A stretch of 64,000 nt of DNA from Candidatus Peregrinibacteria bacterium RIFOXYA2_FULL_41_18 (GTDB taxonomy: Bacteria > Patescibacteriota > Gracilibacteria > UBA1369 > UBA12470). This document shows positions 54,296 through 64,000 of this stretch, one piece after another. Made by a program: the position numbers and the translations under genes. The stretch covers positions 1 to 64,000 of the forward strand of contig MFXH01000003.1 in assembly GCA_001788795.1 (NCBI GenBank). Reading direction: 5' to 3'. The notes beneath the pieces are model-generated. The model worked only from the letters and a program-made list of their open reading frames with translations, ran no database searches and had not been told where the DNA came from. Position 1 is the stretch's first letter, and each line of letters starts with the position of its first letter.

Positions 54296-54353
54296 AGTCG
54301 TTAGATGAAGAATAAAAAACTATAAGGAGTTTATATCAAAAAAAATGGATTTT

Positions 54354-54857
54354 CTATATCACTTTTTTAATCTTAATTGTTGAAATCATTAGTACCGCTA
54401 AGACTAAGTATAGATATGGTAAAAATTCTACAGGAGCGTGTGCGAACCAGTATATTGCTATTATCACACTTGGTAACGGTATTGGCATTCCTTCGTAGCC
54501 GCCTTCTACAGGTTTTGTGTTAAATCTTGCGAGCCTGAGTATTCCGCAAAGTGCGAAAATTATTGCGCTTATTATTGTTAATAATGAATTACCGGTATTG
54601 ATTAAAAATATTGCAGGTGCGACTCCAAAAGATATAGCATCCGAGAGTGAGTCGAGATCGTGTCCGAGAGTTGTTGTCTTTTTAGTTAGTCTTGCAGTTT
54701 TTCCATCTAGGAAATCACACGTTATTGCCGCAAGTATCATGTAAAGAGCCATGCTAGGATTGTTATCTAGCGATGCGCGGATTGAGAGAATTCCAAAAAC
54801 TGCGTTTCCGAGCGTGACCAAGTCGGCGATAGTGAGGGATTTTATGAATTTTAGCAT
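54354..54857 (-). CDS. pssA: CDP-diacylglycerol-serine O-phosphatidyltransferase
   Basis: 167 residues, short membrane enzyme of the CDP-alcohol phosphotransferase family. The full signature D-G-x2-A-R-x8-G-x3-D-x3-D is present, starting at DGKTAR. It makes phosphatidylserine from CDP-diacylglycerol and serine. The adjacent psd supports serine as the alcohol. It starts 4 bp after psd ends. Confidence 0.88.
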   Translation of the reverse strand: MLKFIKSLTIADLVTLGNAVFGILSIRASLDNNPSMALYMILAAITCDFLDGKTARLTKKTTTLGHDLDSLSDAISFGVAPAIFLINTGNSLLTIISAIIFALCGILRLARFNTKPVEGGYEGMPIPLPSVIIAIYWFAHAPVEFLPYLYLVLAVLMISTIKIKKVI

Positions 54858-54860
54858 GAA

Positions 54861-55478
54861 CTAATAATTAGCAATTATTGTTCGACCTGCGAATACTTTA
54901 TCACCTTTTTTAATTTTCAGCTCGAGTTTAGGAATTATTAATGTTACCTGACTTCCTAGGCGTATAAGACCAAGGTCCTGGCCTTTTTCAACCTGTTGCA
55001 TTTCGCGAACAAGACTTACCGTACGGCGCGCCACCATGCCAGCTATTTGGATTATTTTCAGTTTCAAATCTCCTTCAATGATGAATTCCTGATGTTCGTT
55101 TTCCGCGTAAGTGTTTATGTCGATTTTTTTTGATAGAGCGTTTCTATGTTTGCCCTTTGTCCATTTCACCATTTTTATTGTTCCTGCGATCGGGGCTTTT
55201 TGAAAATGGACATCCAGCGGAGTCATAACTATTGAAATAAGCCAGCCTGAATCTTTTATAGTGTCATCAAGCCAGACTTTTATGCGATTTTTCCCTTTTT
55301 GTATCTCAGCTATTTTGTTTGGCGTGATCTCTGTTATGCTCGATATTTTCCCCTGTGCCGGACTGATTATATTGCGTCCCGACGGAATTTGTATTTTTGG
55401 GTTTCTTAGGAACCAGAGCTTGTAGAAAAGCATGCTTGATATCAGAAGGCCTAGGAATGCGTATATAAAATTTTCCAT
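54861..55478 (-). CDS. psd: Phosphatidylserine decarboxylase proenzyme, short form
   Basis: 205 residues. An N-terminal membrane helix (about 4-22), then FLRNPKIQIPSGRNIISPAQ as in the PSD start. Near the end IRLGSQVTLIIP and 'IKKGDKVFAGRTIIANY' match the short-form PSD site, where the chain self-cleaves at Gly-Ser to form the pyruvoyl group. It produces phosphatidylethanolamine. The start overlaps the upstream 313-residue frame by 173 bp. Confidence 0.87.
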   Translation of the reverse strand: MENFIYAFLGLLISSMLFYKLWFLRNPKIQIPSGRNIISPAQGKISSITEITPNKIAEIQKGKNRIKVWLDDTIKDSGWLISIVMTPLDVHFQKAPIAGTIKMVKWTKGKHRNALSKKIDINTYAENEHQEFIIEGDLKLKIIQIAGMVARRTVSLVREMQQVEKGQDLGLIRLGSQVTLIIPKLELKIKKGDKVFAGRTIIANY

Positions 55479-56247
55479 GTTTTTTTCGGGTTGCCGCTAG
55501 AAGATATAGGCTTCGTATATATATTTCAACAGCATGTATGATTTCTGGGAATGTTTCTTTGATTATTTGTTGTTTTATTTTTTTGCCTGTTAAAAACTTT
55601 TCGTATACTTGTGTTTGGCTGATGCGGAGGGCCTTGTCCATTAAGAATGTTTTTAGATCTTCTGGGTTTTGAAAAGGTTCCAGAGATGCGTTTTTTCGAA
55701 ATGTGCGGTAATTCTTTATGATTTTTTTTGTATTGAAAAACATATATCTGGCGCATGCAAATTCAAACCTGCTGTGTTTGCCGAATAGAAGATTTCCCAT
55801 GTCTGGTTTTGAGTGATCCCAGTGTGGGTCGTGCCAATTGCTCCATCCTTTTATGTTTTTTAATCGGTGTCCTTTGTGGTGGGCCGGAGTTAGTCCGTCT
55901 ACAACGAAATGCAAGCCTCTCGCGCATGTAAAATGTGCGAGTTTTCTCTGCAATTTGTTGTCCGAATTCATTTCAATACAAGCTATTTTAAATGCCTCTA
56001 TCGCATTGTTGATTGCATCGCCGTCATCTGTTAGAGGATTGTACATGTGGTCAGAAACAAGTCCGATTTTTCTCGACCATTTGCCGTCCGGTCCGTAATA
56101 GCCAGAATGAAGATCGAGGCTTATTGTTCCCGGGAATCCGTTTTTTTTCTTTTTCGCGAGAGCATGGCGATAACCGATCTCATTTATCATGTGATGAGTC
56201 GAGGCGCCGTCTAGGTTGAAGAATTGGAATCCAAATCCTGAGAACAT
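55306..56247 (-). CDS. Putative zinc phospholipase C / P1-nuclease-like protein
   Basis: 313 residues as read. His-rich motifs suggest the zinc-dependent phospholipase C / P1 nuclease fold: STHHMINEIGY near the start, 'LVSDHMYNP', and 'LAHFTCARGLHFVVDGLTPAH' followed by HKGH, resembling the alGxxlHylxDxxxPxH helix. This is motif-level similarity only. It has no signal peptide. The last ~57 residues lie in a different frame over the start of psd, and their low-complexity composition suggests either a true long overlap or a late frameshift. Context with pssA-psd hints at lipid metabolism. Confidence 0.45.
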   Translation of the reverse strand: MFSGFGFQFFNLDGASTHHMINEIGYRHALAKKKKNGFPGTISLDLHSGYYGPDGKWSRKIGLVSDHMYNPLTDDGDAINNAIEAFKIACIEMNSDNKLQRKLAHFTCARGLHFVVDGLTPAHHKGHRLKNIKGWSNWHDPHWDHSKPDMGNLLFGKHSRFEFACARYMFFNTKKIIKNYRTFRKNASLEPFQNPEDLKTFLMDKALRISQTQVYEKFLTGKKIKQQIIKETFPEIIHAVEIYIRSLYLLAATRKKHGKFYIRIPRPSDIKHAFLQALVPKKPKNTNSVGTQYNQSGTGENIEHNRDHAKQNS

Positions 56248-56248
56248 A

Positions 56249-56300
56249 GGGAAGAAGAAGTAGGGGAAGTAGAAGAAGTGACGTAGTGACTTAGTGGAGG
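56249..56300 (+). repeat. Nonamer repeat (GTAGAAGAA type) upstream of the phospholipase-like gene
   Basis: Five or six 9-bp units, then GTGACGTAGTGACTTAGTGG, running over the BASS transporter stop codon. Same family as 34078, 47568 and 59474. Confidence 0.85.
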
Positions 56301-57208
56301 TGTTTTGATATTTGTTTGAAGATTCCCGGCATGGTGTTCCAAACCAATTGAGAAACGATTGTTATCAATACAACTTCCGGCGGGAAGAATTCTACAGCTA
56401 TTACGAATGCTAGGGAATTGTTCATGTACGTAAGCGATGTGGATATTGCGATTTTGTCTTCTCTAGGACGCCAAAACGCAAGTATATATCCTATGAAATG
56501 CATTAGTACGAATAAGATTATAAGCGCTACAAGTTGGCTTATTATACTTAATGGATTTGTTAAAAAAGTTTCTGATTGGGGCGCTATGCCGATCCACATT
56601 AGCATAGCCATTAATATTATATTTGTTGGACTTGCGTATTTCTTTATGGATTCGACTAGCGGTTTTGTTTGTCCGATTTTTTTTATTATTTCGGCAAAAA
56701 TTATTGGAATAAAAATCATGAAAGCAAGGGTTGCAGCCATGCTAAGCGGATTTATTTCCAATGATTGAGAAGTTAGTGTTTTGAATAAAAAAGGCATTGT
56801 TATCGGCGACATGATCGCGCATACAACTATTGTTACGAGAGACAATGCAGTTGATCCTCCAAAAAGTTCTGTTAAGACGGGGGATGCCATTGCCGGTGGC
56901 GTTGCAGACATCAGAAGCAGTCCGACTGCAAGGCTTGGGCTTATGTATTTTGCCGTAAAGAAGACTGCAGTTGGTATTACAAGCATCTTCATAATGAAGA
57001 TGTATATTGTCAGTTTTGGTTTCCTGAGCTGCGAGACAACTTGCTTAAAATCAATTTTCAAAGCCGTTAGTAGCAGCATCAACATTAATACCGGCTTGAT
57101 TGTAGGCATCATGAATATTCCTGCCTGTGGCAGAAAAAGTCCCCCTATAAGAGCTAAAAACAGTACTATCGAGAAATGATTTTCTATCAATTGAGATGCT
57201 TTTCCCAT
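56291..57208 (-). CDS. Bile acid:sodium symporter (BASS) family transporter
   Basis: 305 residues with nine or ten hydrophobic helices. Helix-break motifs 'LLLMSATPPAMASPVLTELF', 'GGSTALSLVTIVVCAIMSP' and a later 'TYMNNSLAFVIAVEFFPP' fit the BASS fold with its crossed unwound helices. Bacterial members carry organic anions with Na+, and related Acr3 carries arsenite; the substrate here cannot be told. Upstream lies a long hairpin. Confidence 0.75.
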   Translation of the reverse strand: MGKASQLIENHFSIVLFLALIGGLFLPQAGIFMMPTIKPVLMLMLLLTALKIDFKQVVSQLRKPKLTIYIFIMKMLVIPTAVFFTAKYISPSLAVGLLLMSATPPAMASPVLTELFGGSTALSLVTIVVCAIMSPITMPFLFKTLTSQSLEINPLSMAATLAFMIFIPIIFAEIIKKIGQTKPLVESIKKYASPTNIILMAMLMWIGIAPQSETFLTNPLSIISQLVALIILFVLMHFIGYILAFWRPREDKIAISTSLTYMNNSLAFVIAVEFFPPEVVLITIVSQLVWNTMPGIFKQISKHLH

Positions 57209-57220
57209 GACGATATTCTA

Positions 57221-57257
57221 CTGTCTAAAATTGCTATCTCATAGCGATTTTAGACAG
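57221..57257. promoter_or_regulatory. 17-bp near-perfect hairpin between the small ORF and the BASS gene
   Basis: CTGTCTAAAATTGCTAT (57221-57237) pairs with ATAGCGATTTTAGACAG (57241-57257), with one G-T wobble and a 3-base loop. The stop codon of the 68-residue gene lies in the loop/stem junction. No T-run follows on either strand, so it is not a textbook terminator; it may process, attenuate, or be a small palindromic element. Confidence 0.6.
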
Positions 57258-57445
57258 TCATCCGATATTATGTCCGGTGTTAGAGCTCCCAAGATTTTTC
57301 CTATTCTCTTCTTTATTTTTTCGGATAATTTTCTGATCGTCTGATTCCTTCCCATGGCGATTTCCATAGCGCCAAAAATCACTGTTCCCAAAGCTTTTCT
57401 AATAGGCTGAGATGTCTCTTCTTGATATTCTCGAAATTCTCCCAT
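57239..57445 (-). CDS. Small hypothetical protein (68 residues)
   Basis: Not recognised. A soluble helical protein with an acidic start (MGEFREYQEETSQPIRKALG) and a basic middle (RKLSEKIKKRIGKIL). Its 3' end runs into the hairpin at 57221-57257. It precedes the BASS gene on the same strand. It could be spurious, but the amphipathic pattern favours a real gene. Confidence 0.4.
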   Translation of the reverse strand: MGEFREYQEETSQPIRKALGTVIFGAMEIAMGRNQTIRKLSEKIKKRIGKILGALTPDIISDDCLKSL

Positions 57446-57516
57446 ACTAAAATTGTATTTATGAGAGTCTTTCTAGAGGATACTACCTGTGAATTGATTG
57501 TAAAGATTCAGTTTGT

Positions 57517-59518
<2,002 letters not shown>

Positions 59519-59524
59519 AAGGAA

Positions 59525-59551
59525 TTAGCACACGGCATTGTAGAGTGCTAA
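59525..59551. promoter_or_regulatory. CIRCE operator upstream of dnaK
   Basis: TTAGCACAC, exactly nine spacer bases, GAGTGCTAA. This is the CIRCE inverted repeat (TTAGCACTC-N9-GAGTGCTAA) with one mismatch. HrcA, encoded just upstream, binds CIRCE as a repressor. No CIRCE was seen upstream of hrcA itself. Confidence 0.92.
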
Positions 59552-59569
59552 TATACTCTTGTCAATTTT

Positions 59570-60070
59570 TTATTGAGCCCCTGAGCCGACTTGTACTTTT
59601 GCCGGTTTTATAGCCATTCCTTTGAACGCAAATCCTTTTTCGAACTCTTGAATTATGATGTCTTTTTCGCCCGATCCTTGCATTACGGCTTCGTGAAGAT
59701 TTGGATTGAATTTTTCTCCTACGGTTTTTATTTCTTCAAGTCCGAGAGAGGTGAGGGTGTCTATCAGCTGTTTTTCTATAGCTTGGATTCCTTTTACCCA
59801 TTCATCATCTTTCAAATTTTCAGGTAGATGAGCAAAAGCTCTTTTTAGATTGTCGACTGTTGGAAAGAGAGATTTTATCAGTTCTACATTTGCGAAAATC
59901 TTTAGACCTTCGCGTTCTTCATCGACCCTTCTTCGAAAATTCTGCAGATCGGCCGCAGACCGTTTGGCCGTTTCTATAAGAGCTGCGTGTTCTTCTGTTA
60001 ATTTTGCTAATTGAAGTTTTAGATTCTCGAAATCCTCAGGTTTAAAATCTGATGTTTTTTGTTTTGTCAT
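59570..60070 (-). CDS. grpE: Nucleotide exchange factor GrpE
   Basis: 166 residues. A long N-terminal coiled coil (about 10-70) containing SAADLQNFRRRVDEEREGLK and a C-terminal beta part (NPNLHEAVMQGSG, 'GFAFKGMAIKPAKVQVG') match GrpE. It releases ADP from DnaK. It follows hrcA by 2 bp and precedes dnaK. Confidence 0.95.
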   Translation of the reverse strand: MTKQKTSDFKPEDFENLKLQLAKLTEEHAALIETAKRSAADLQNFRRRVDEEREGLKIFANVELIKSLFPTVDNLKRAFAHLPENLKDDEWVKGIQAIEKQLIDTLTSLGLEEIKTVGEKFNPNLHEAVMQGSGEKDIIIQEFEKGFAFKGMAIKPAKVQVGSGAQ

Positions 60071-60072
60071 GT

Positions 60073-60795
60073 TTAAATTTTTATTAGTCTTGAGACCTCT
60101 TCAAGGAGGGCTTTGTTATATGCGTAAGGCATTCGACACGGACCGAGAATTCCTATGAAGCCTTTAAATCCTTCGATTTCATAAGTTGTTACGATGATAC
60201 TGCAGCTTTCTATTTGTTCGATTAAATTTTCTTCTCCAATAAAAATCTTTACGGTCGATCCTATGTTTAGCGACTCCAGTGTTTTCACCAAGCTGGTTCC
60301 TTCTTCAAGTACTTCTATTATGTGTCTTGCTTTAAGCGGATTTTCCACGAATTCAGGTTGTTTCAAGATGTTTGAAACTCCGAGGTAAAATGTTCTTTTG
60401 TTATCCGGTATTGTTGCAAAACTGATATTGGATGTCGCTTGTGATAGTAGGGCGACAGCATCATAAATTTTTTCTTTTGCTTTTTTGAGTTTGTACTGTT
60501 CGTTAAGGTGCTTAATGTTTTCGTTTGCGATTGTGCGTGCCTTGTCGAAATCCACAAGTTCTTCTACGTATAGCTTATATCCTGCTTGAGTCGGAACTCT
60601 TCCAGCAGATGTGTGCGGCTGGGTGATAAGTCCTAGTTCTTCAAGTTGCGCCATGTCGTTTCTGATCGTGGCTGTGCTTACCGATAGGTTATAGCTTATA
60701 ACTATCGTTTTTGAACCGACAGGTTCGGCTGTTTCTATAAATTGTTTTATTATTGCGTGGAGAATCTTCTGTTTGCGCGGGTCTAGAGGGAGCAT
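60073..60795 (-). CDS. hrcA: Heat-inducible repressor HrcA, shortened
   Basis: 240 residues versus about 340 in B. subtilis. The N-terminal winged helix is well kept (LDPRKQKILHAIIKQFIETA, 'SVSTATIRNDMAQLEELGLI', PHTSAGRVPTQAGYKLYV). The C-terminal GAF-like part with 'SIIVTTYEIEGFKGFIGILG' and PCRMPYAYN is also present; the loss lies in the middle. The gene starts the hrcA-grpE-dnaK order and matches the CIRCE at 59525. Confidence 0.92.
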   Translation of the reverse strand: MLPLDPRKQKILHAIIKQFIETAEPVGSKTIVISYNLSVSTATIRNDMAQLEELGLITQPHTSAGRVPTQAGYKLYVEELVDFDKARTIANENIKHLNEQYKLKKAKEKIYDAVALLSQATSNISFATIPDNKRTFYLGVSNILKQPEFVENPLKARHIIEVLEEGTSLVKTLESLNIGSTVKIFIGEENLIEQIESCSIIVTTYEIEGFKGFIGILGPCRMPYAYNKALLEEVSRLIKI

Positions 60796-60801
60796 GGGGA
60801 G

Positions 60802-60832
60802 GAATTACGAATACCGAATGTCGAATACCGAG
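60802..60832 (+). repeat. Heptad repeat (GAATACC type) upstream of hrcA
   Basis: Four 7-bp units, GAATTAC, GAATACC, GAATGTC and GAATACC, 7 bp from the hrcA start codon. Same family as 17502 and 23308. Confidence 0.85.
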
Positions 60833-60872
60833 AAGAAGTTTATAGGGAGAGGAGGGGATTTGCAAGGGAGGG

Positions 60873-60901
60873 TTGACGCATGATCCATTTTGCCTTATAA
60901 G
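60873..60901 (+). promoter_or_regulatory. Promoter for the small gene at 60929
   Basis: TTGACG (60873-60878), 17 bp, TATAAG (60896-60901). Well spaced; start predicted near 60908. Confidence 0.7.
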
Positions 60902-60928
60902 GATGTCTTATTTTTTAATAAATTAAAC

Positions 60929-61126
60929 ATGCGTTCAATAGCTGATGCTTTTGTTATTGCCAGTATGGGCGAGCTGGATAAAGGTTCTGTTCAACAGGAT
61001 CGCGCTTCCGAGTTGCCTAGTGATGGTAACGGTAATCCTTCTTCTTTTGATTTAGAAGTGGCGCAAAGAATGTTTGCCGGTAACTTAAAAAGCGGTCGTT
61101 TGCAGGAAGAAGAACAGGCTAAATAG
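60929..61126 (+). CDS. Small hypothetical protein (65 residues)
   Basis: Not recognised. From MRSIADAFVIASMGELDKGS it is a soluble, acidic protein ending QEEEQAK. An earlier in-frame TTG at 60890 lies inside the promoter and is rejected as the start. The gene has a good promoter 28 bp upstream, supporting expression. It overlaps the convergent pseudouridine synthase by 8 bp. Confidence 0.55.
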   Translation: MRSIADAFVIASMGELDKGSVQQDRASELPSDGNGNPSSFDLEVAQRMFAGNLKSGRLQEEEQAK

Positions 61127-61757
61127 TTGTATTCACTTCTATTTTTATCTTTTCTTTCGTAATCGGATGTGTGAATTCGATTTTCCATGCGCGCAGAAAG
61201 AATTTACCTTTCCCTTTTAGTTTGCGTTGGTAATTGTTATTGAACATCCTGTCTCCGTATTCAGGATCTAGTACGAGAGGATTTTTTATCATTGCCAGAT
61301 GTTTTCTGATCTGATGTTTTCTGCCCGTTTCTATTACAACTTCCAGTAGCGATGTAGGTCCGAATTTTTTGAGAATTTTGTAATGCGTTATTGCCGGTAC
61401 TTTTTTTGCGGCCGTGCGTGCTTCTAGAGGTATTTTTATTGTACTTTCTTCGAATCGTGGAACCCCTTTTACCAGTGCAAGGTAGGTTTTTTTCGTATCT
61501 TTTTGCTGAAAAATGCTTTCAAGCTGATTCCTGTTTTTATCATATTTGCCAAACATAATTACGCCGGAGGTGTTCTTGTCCAATCTGTGTAAGAGATATG
61601 GTTTGAAATCTTTTCCATTCAAATCAGCCCATCTTCTTACCATGCCTTGTATTGTTTTCCCTTCCGGTATGTATTCCGCAGGTACGGAAGCAATACCTTC
61701 CGGTTTATCTATTGCAAGCAAGTAAGGGTCTTCATAGATGATGTTAATTCCGTCCAT
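61119..61757 (-). CDS. RluA-family pseudouridine synthase
   Basis: 212 residues, without an N-terminal S4 domain. The catalytic segment YLLHRLDKNTSGVIMFGK has the Asp of the family's HRLDxxTSG motif. Also 'GRKHQIRKHLAMIKNPLVLD' near the C-terminal half. It isomerises uridine in rRNA or tRNA; the target cannot be predicted. Confidence 0.9.
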   Translation of the reverse strand: MDGINIIYEDPYLLAIDKPEGIASVPAEYIPEGKTIQGMVRRWADLNGKDFKPYLLHRLDKNTSGVIMFGKYDKNRNQLESIFQQKDTKKTYLALVKGVPRFEESTIKIPLEARTAAKKVPAITHYKILKKFGPTSLLEVVIETGRKHQIRKHLAMIKNPLVLDPEYGDRMFNNNYQRKLKGKGKFFLRAWKIEFTHPITKEKIKIEVNTTI

Positions 61758-61816
61758 TTTTATATATTTATACTTTTAGAAGGTTATCATTATGGTTTCT
61801 GAAAAGCTATTTTATA

Positions 61817-61845
61817 TTGACTTGATTACTATCGGTTGGTAATAA
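61817..61845 (+). promoter_or_regulatory. Promoter for the M23 peptidase gene
   Basis: TTGACT (61817-61822), 17 bp, TAATAA (61840-61845), about 20 bp before the start codon. The implied leader is very short (about 15 nt). Confidence 0.6.
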
Positions 61846-61866
61846 ACTCTCTTAACATGTTTATTT

Positions 61867-62469
61867 ATGGAGGAGTCTTTGACCCACGTTGATATCCCTT
61901 TTGATCCCGAGGCCAGTCCGATTTTTATAATTCAAGGTTGGGACGGGCCGTTTTCTCATCGTATTCACGGTAAGCGCGACTTGCGTTATTCTGTCGATTT
62001 TGCTCTTCCGCTTGGTACACCCGTTTTGTCAGGAGTTTCAGGGGTGGTTAAATGCGTGTGGATATCAGGTTTCTCATACGACGGTGTTGATTTGGTGAGT
62101 GGTTTAGGCATGACCGGAACATTTGTTTCAATCGCTCCTGATCATAATTCTGATCTTAGGGTTGTGTATTCACACCTTGATCCAAATAGCTTATGTGTTG
62201 ACAGAGGTGATCATGTGGAATCGGGAACCGTTTTGGGCAAAACCGGTTTGAGCGGATGGGTTGGTCCCATACCTCATTTGCATACTCATATTCAAAGATC
62301 CGTTTGCAAAGGTCCTTCAGCAACAATACCATTTTCAATAAATGGTATTGCGGGTTCATTGGCTGATGCCGAAGTTGTGATTCGGACTGAAAGGCAGTTC
62401 CTCGGTTTTGCAAAAATAAGGGATCAAATTGCCAGTAGGGCAGGTATTATTATGGCTTCTATTGGTTGA
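61867..62469 (+). CDS. M23-family (LytM-like) peptidase domain protein
   Basis: 200 residues, mainly one M23 fold: '[20 protein letters not shown]' with the metal-binding Asp, the '[20 protein letters not shown]' stretch, and PHLHTHIQ with the HxH pair. The first His ligand probably comes from the SHRIHG segment. M23 enzymes cut peptidoglycan cross-bridges, but no signal peptide is visible, so export or function is uncertain. The 3' end overlaps gap by 11 bp. Confidence 0.75.
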   Translation: MEESLTHVDIPFDPEASPIFIIQGWDGPFSHRIHGKRDLRYSVDFALPLGTPVLSGVSGVVKCVWISGFSYDGVDLVSGLGMTGTFVSIAPDHNSDLRVVYSHLDPNSLCVDRGDHVESGTVLGKTGLSGWVGPIPHLHTHIQRSVCKGPSATIPFSINGIAGSLADAEVVIRTERQFLGFAKIRDQIASRAGIIMASIG

Positions 62470-63463
62470 TATAGGCTGCCAACTCTACGAGGCGAACAGA
62501 ATAGCCCCATTCGTTGTCGTACCAAGCCAAGACCTTAACCATATTTTCCCCAACGACCATTGTCGATTCGGCATCTACGATTGAAGATCTGTTATCTTTT
62601 ATGAAGTCGCTGGAAACCAAAGGTTCTTCGCAGAATCCCAGAATGCCTTTCAAGTATGTTTCTGAAGCTTCTTTGAGTGCCTTGTTAACTTCTTCGACTG
62701 TTACAGAAATGTTAACTTGGCATACGAGGTCGACAATTGAAACCGTTGGAGTAGGAACTCTTACAGATAGGCCGTTTAATTTGCCTTTTAATTCCGGAAG
62801 AACTTCTCCGATTGCCTTTGCGGCTCCTGTTGAAGTTGGGATCATATTTAAACTTGCAGCTCTTGCTCTGCGCATATCTCCTTTGTGAGATGCGTCTAAG
62901 ATGTTTTGGTCGTTTGTGTATGAATGAATTGTTGTCATCATACCTTTGATAATGCCGAATTTGTCGTTTAAGACTTTTACTACCGGAGCTAAGCAGTTCG
63001 TCGTGCATGATGCGTTTGAAACTATCTTATCAGTTTCCGGTTTGAATGTTTGTTGGTTTACTCCGATAACGATTGTTCTATCGAGGTCTTTTCCCGGTGC
63101 GGATACTATTACTCTTTTCGCTCCTGCTTTCAGGTGTTTTTCAGTTCCTGTTCGATCACGGAATACTCCTGTTGATTCTATTACTACATCTATTCCCAAA
63201 TCTTTCCATGGCAGTTTCTCAGGATCTCTTTCGCCGGTTGTTACAATGTCTTTCCCGTTTACAGTCATTAAGCCTGTTCCGTTTGTTTTTACGTCGCCCT
63301 TGAATTGACCATAAATCGAGTCGTATTTAAGGAGATGTGCCAAGTTACTGTTTGGTGATGGATCGTTTATGGCTATTACATCTACAAGATCGGCCATCAT
63401 ATTTGCTCTGAAGAACGCGCGTCCGATTCGACCGAATCCGTTAATTGCTACTCGTGGTTTCAT
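62459..63463 (-). CDS. gap: Glyceraldehyde-3-phosphate dehydrogenase
   Basis: 334 residues, normal. NAD-binding INGFGRIGR, catalytic Cys153 in [13 protein letters not shown], and the S-loop with [21 protein letters not shown] central glycolytic enzyme. Asp33-equivalent (AINDPS) suggests NAD preference. Confidence 0.97.
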   Translation of the reverse strand: MKPRVAINGFGRIGRAFFRANMMADLVDVIAINDPSPNSNLAHLLKYDSIYGQFKGDVKTNGTGLMTVNGKDIVTTGERDPEKLPWKDLGIDVVIESTGVFRDRTGTEKHLKAGAKRVIVSAPGKDLDRTIVIGVNQQTFKPETDKIVSNASCTTNCLAPVVKVLNDKFGIIKGMMTTIHSYTNDQNILDASHKGDMRRARAASLNMIPTSTGAAKAIGEVLPELKGKLNGLSVRVPTPTVSIVDLVCQVNISVTVEEVNKALKEASETYLKGILGFCEEPLVSSDFIKDNRSSIVDAESTMVVGENMVKVLAWYDNEWGYSVRLVELAAYINQ

Positions 63464-63477
63464 GTGAGAAGGGAGGT

Positions 63478-63497
63478 AAGAGATAAAAGATTGAAGG
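63478..63497 (+). repeat. Heptad repeat (AAAGATT type) upstream of gap
   Basis: AAGAGAT, AAAAGAT and a partial TGAAGG, 15 bp upstream of the gap start. Same family as 43478-43526. Confidence 0.7.
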
Positions 63498-63516
63498 AAT
63501 TCAAATTACGGTATGG

Positions 63517-63542
63517 ATTATACATGAAAAATATTGTGTCAA
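63517..63542 (-). promoter_or_regulatory. Candidate gap promoter
   Basis: On the minus strand TTGACA (63537-63542) and TATAAT (63517-63522) are both perfect consensus but only 14 bp apart, so one of them may not be used. Confidence 0.45.
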
Positions 63543-63583
63543 TCGATGCAAACCCTTGTAATAGCCTTGACGAGTGTCTTGCG

Positions 63584-63631
63584 GAATTGTAGAAGTGTAG
63601 AACTGTAAAGGTGTAGAATTGTAGATGTATG
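63584..63631 (+). repeat. Octad repeat (GAATTGTA type) running into the tsaC-like start codon
   Basis: Six consecutive 8-bp units: GAATTGTA, GAAGTGTA, GAACTGTA, AAGGTGTA, GAATTGTA, GATGTATG. The last contains the start codon of the downstream gene. Confidence 0.9.
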
Positions 63632-64000
63632 GACATTAATTTGGACAAAATTGTTGAGGTTTTACGAAATGGTGGAGTTGTTACGCATCCAACCGATACT
63701 TGTTACGGTTTGGCGTGTGATATTTTTAATCAAAAAGCTGTTGATAGGTTGTATGAATTAAAGCAGATGCCTAAAAATAAGCCTTTAAGCATTATTGTTG
63801 GGTCTTTGGAAGAGGCTCGAAAATATGGAGTATTTAACGATAAGGCTCTGGAGTTGGCCAAAAAGGGATGGCCCGGAGATTTAACACTTGTCCTCAGCCG
63901 TACTTCAGAGGTTCCTACTTATTTGAATAACGGAATTGATACGATAGGCATTAGAATTCCTAGTGACGAGCTTACCCTTGAGATGCTTAAGAGGTGGGGT
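63629..64000 (+). CDS. Threonylcarbamoyl-AMP synthase (TsaC/Sua5 family), partial
   Basis: 124 codons to the window edge; the C-terminus is missing. GGVVTHPTDTCYGLACDI, 'KPLSIIVGSL', WPGDLTLVLSR and IGIRIPSDE are the YrdC/TsaC domain signature. It makes threonylcarbamoyl-AMP for the t6A modification at position 37 of ANN-decoding tRNAs. Whether a Sua5 C-terminal domain follows cannot be seen. Confidence 0.9.
   Translation, partial: MDINLDKIVEVLRNGGVVTHPTDTCYGLACDIFNQKAVDRLYELKQMPKNKPLSIIVGSLEEARKYGVFNDKALELAKKGWPGDLTLVLSRTSEVPTYLNNGIDTIGIRIPSDELTLEMLKRWG

Noticed and set aside
60890-60928. TTG start for the small gene at 60929
   Set aside because: The TTG falls between the -35 and -10 hexamers of the predicted promoter, upstream of the predicted transcript start.

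Overview
The window looks like a chromosome segment from a Candidate Phyla Radiation (Patescibacteria) bacterium, perhaps Peregrinibacteria-like. Reasons: the S10-spc-alpha ribosomal cluster is complete and canonical except that rpmD (uL30) is missing between rpsE and rplO, a reported CPR hallmark; the DNA is AT-rich; UGA is a genuine stop (for example pyrD), which argues against the code-25 Gracilibacteria/Absconditabacteria. An almost complete de novo pyrimidine pathway and a phosphatidylserine-to-phosphatidylethanolamine pair are unusually generous for CPR. The lineage assignment is inference. No rRNA, tRNA, IS element, phage gene or CRISPR array was recognised. || Layout. 1-5.2 kb (minus): the start of a DUF2207 membrane protein, an exonuclease/degenerate DinG fusion, an SLH surface protein and carA. 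5.3-11.2 kb (plus): pyrB-pyrC-pyrD-pyrK-pyrE-small membrane ORF-pyrF, divergent from carA; together these make UMP from carbamoyl phosphate, but carB is not in the window. 11.2-13.0 kb: three unassigned genes. 13.0-17.5 kb (minus): rsmA, a DUF167 gene, a P-type ATPase and trmD. 17.6-47.6 kb (minus): transcription runs rpoB-ssb-rpoC-rpsL-rpsG-lipoprotein-fusA-tuf-rpsJ and on through S10, spc and alpha genes to rplM-rpsI. 47.8-57.4 kb (minus): methyltransferase, TIM-barrel protein, a large repeat/SLH surface protein, serS, pssA, psd, a possible zinc phospholipase-like gene, a BASS transporter and a small ORF. 57.5-60.8 kb: hrcA-grpE-dnaK with a CIRCE operator before dnaK. 60.9-64 kb: small ORF, RluA-type synthase, M23 peptidase, gap, and the start of a TsaC/Sua5 gene. 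|| Two features run through the whole window. First, more than twenty gene borders carry short degenerate tandem repeats with 7-, 8- or 9-bp periods, mostly just upstream of start codons and nearly always with the purine-rich strand on plus, whichever way the genes point. They resemble the heptameric STRR repeats of filamentous cyanobacteria. Second, essentially no gene, including ribosomal protein genes, has a Shine-Dalgarno sequence; starts follow AT-rich or repeat DNA. Promoters can be read well: rpoB, fusA, rplC and the M23 gene share TTGACT with a TATAAT-like -10 at 16-17 bp. The least explained non-coding stretch is the highly foldable 210-bp segment between tuf and rpsJ.
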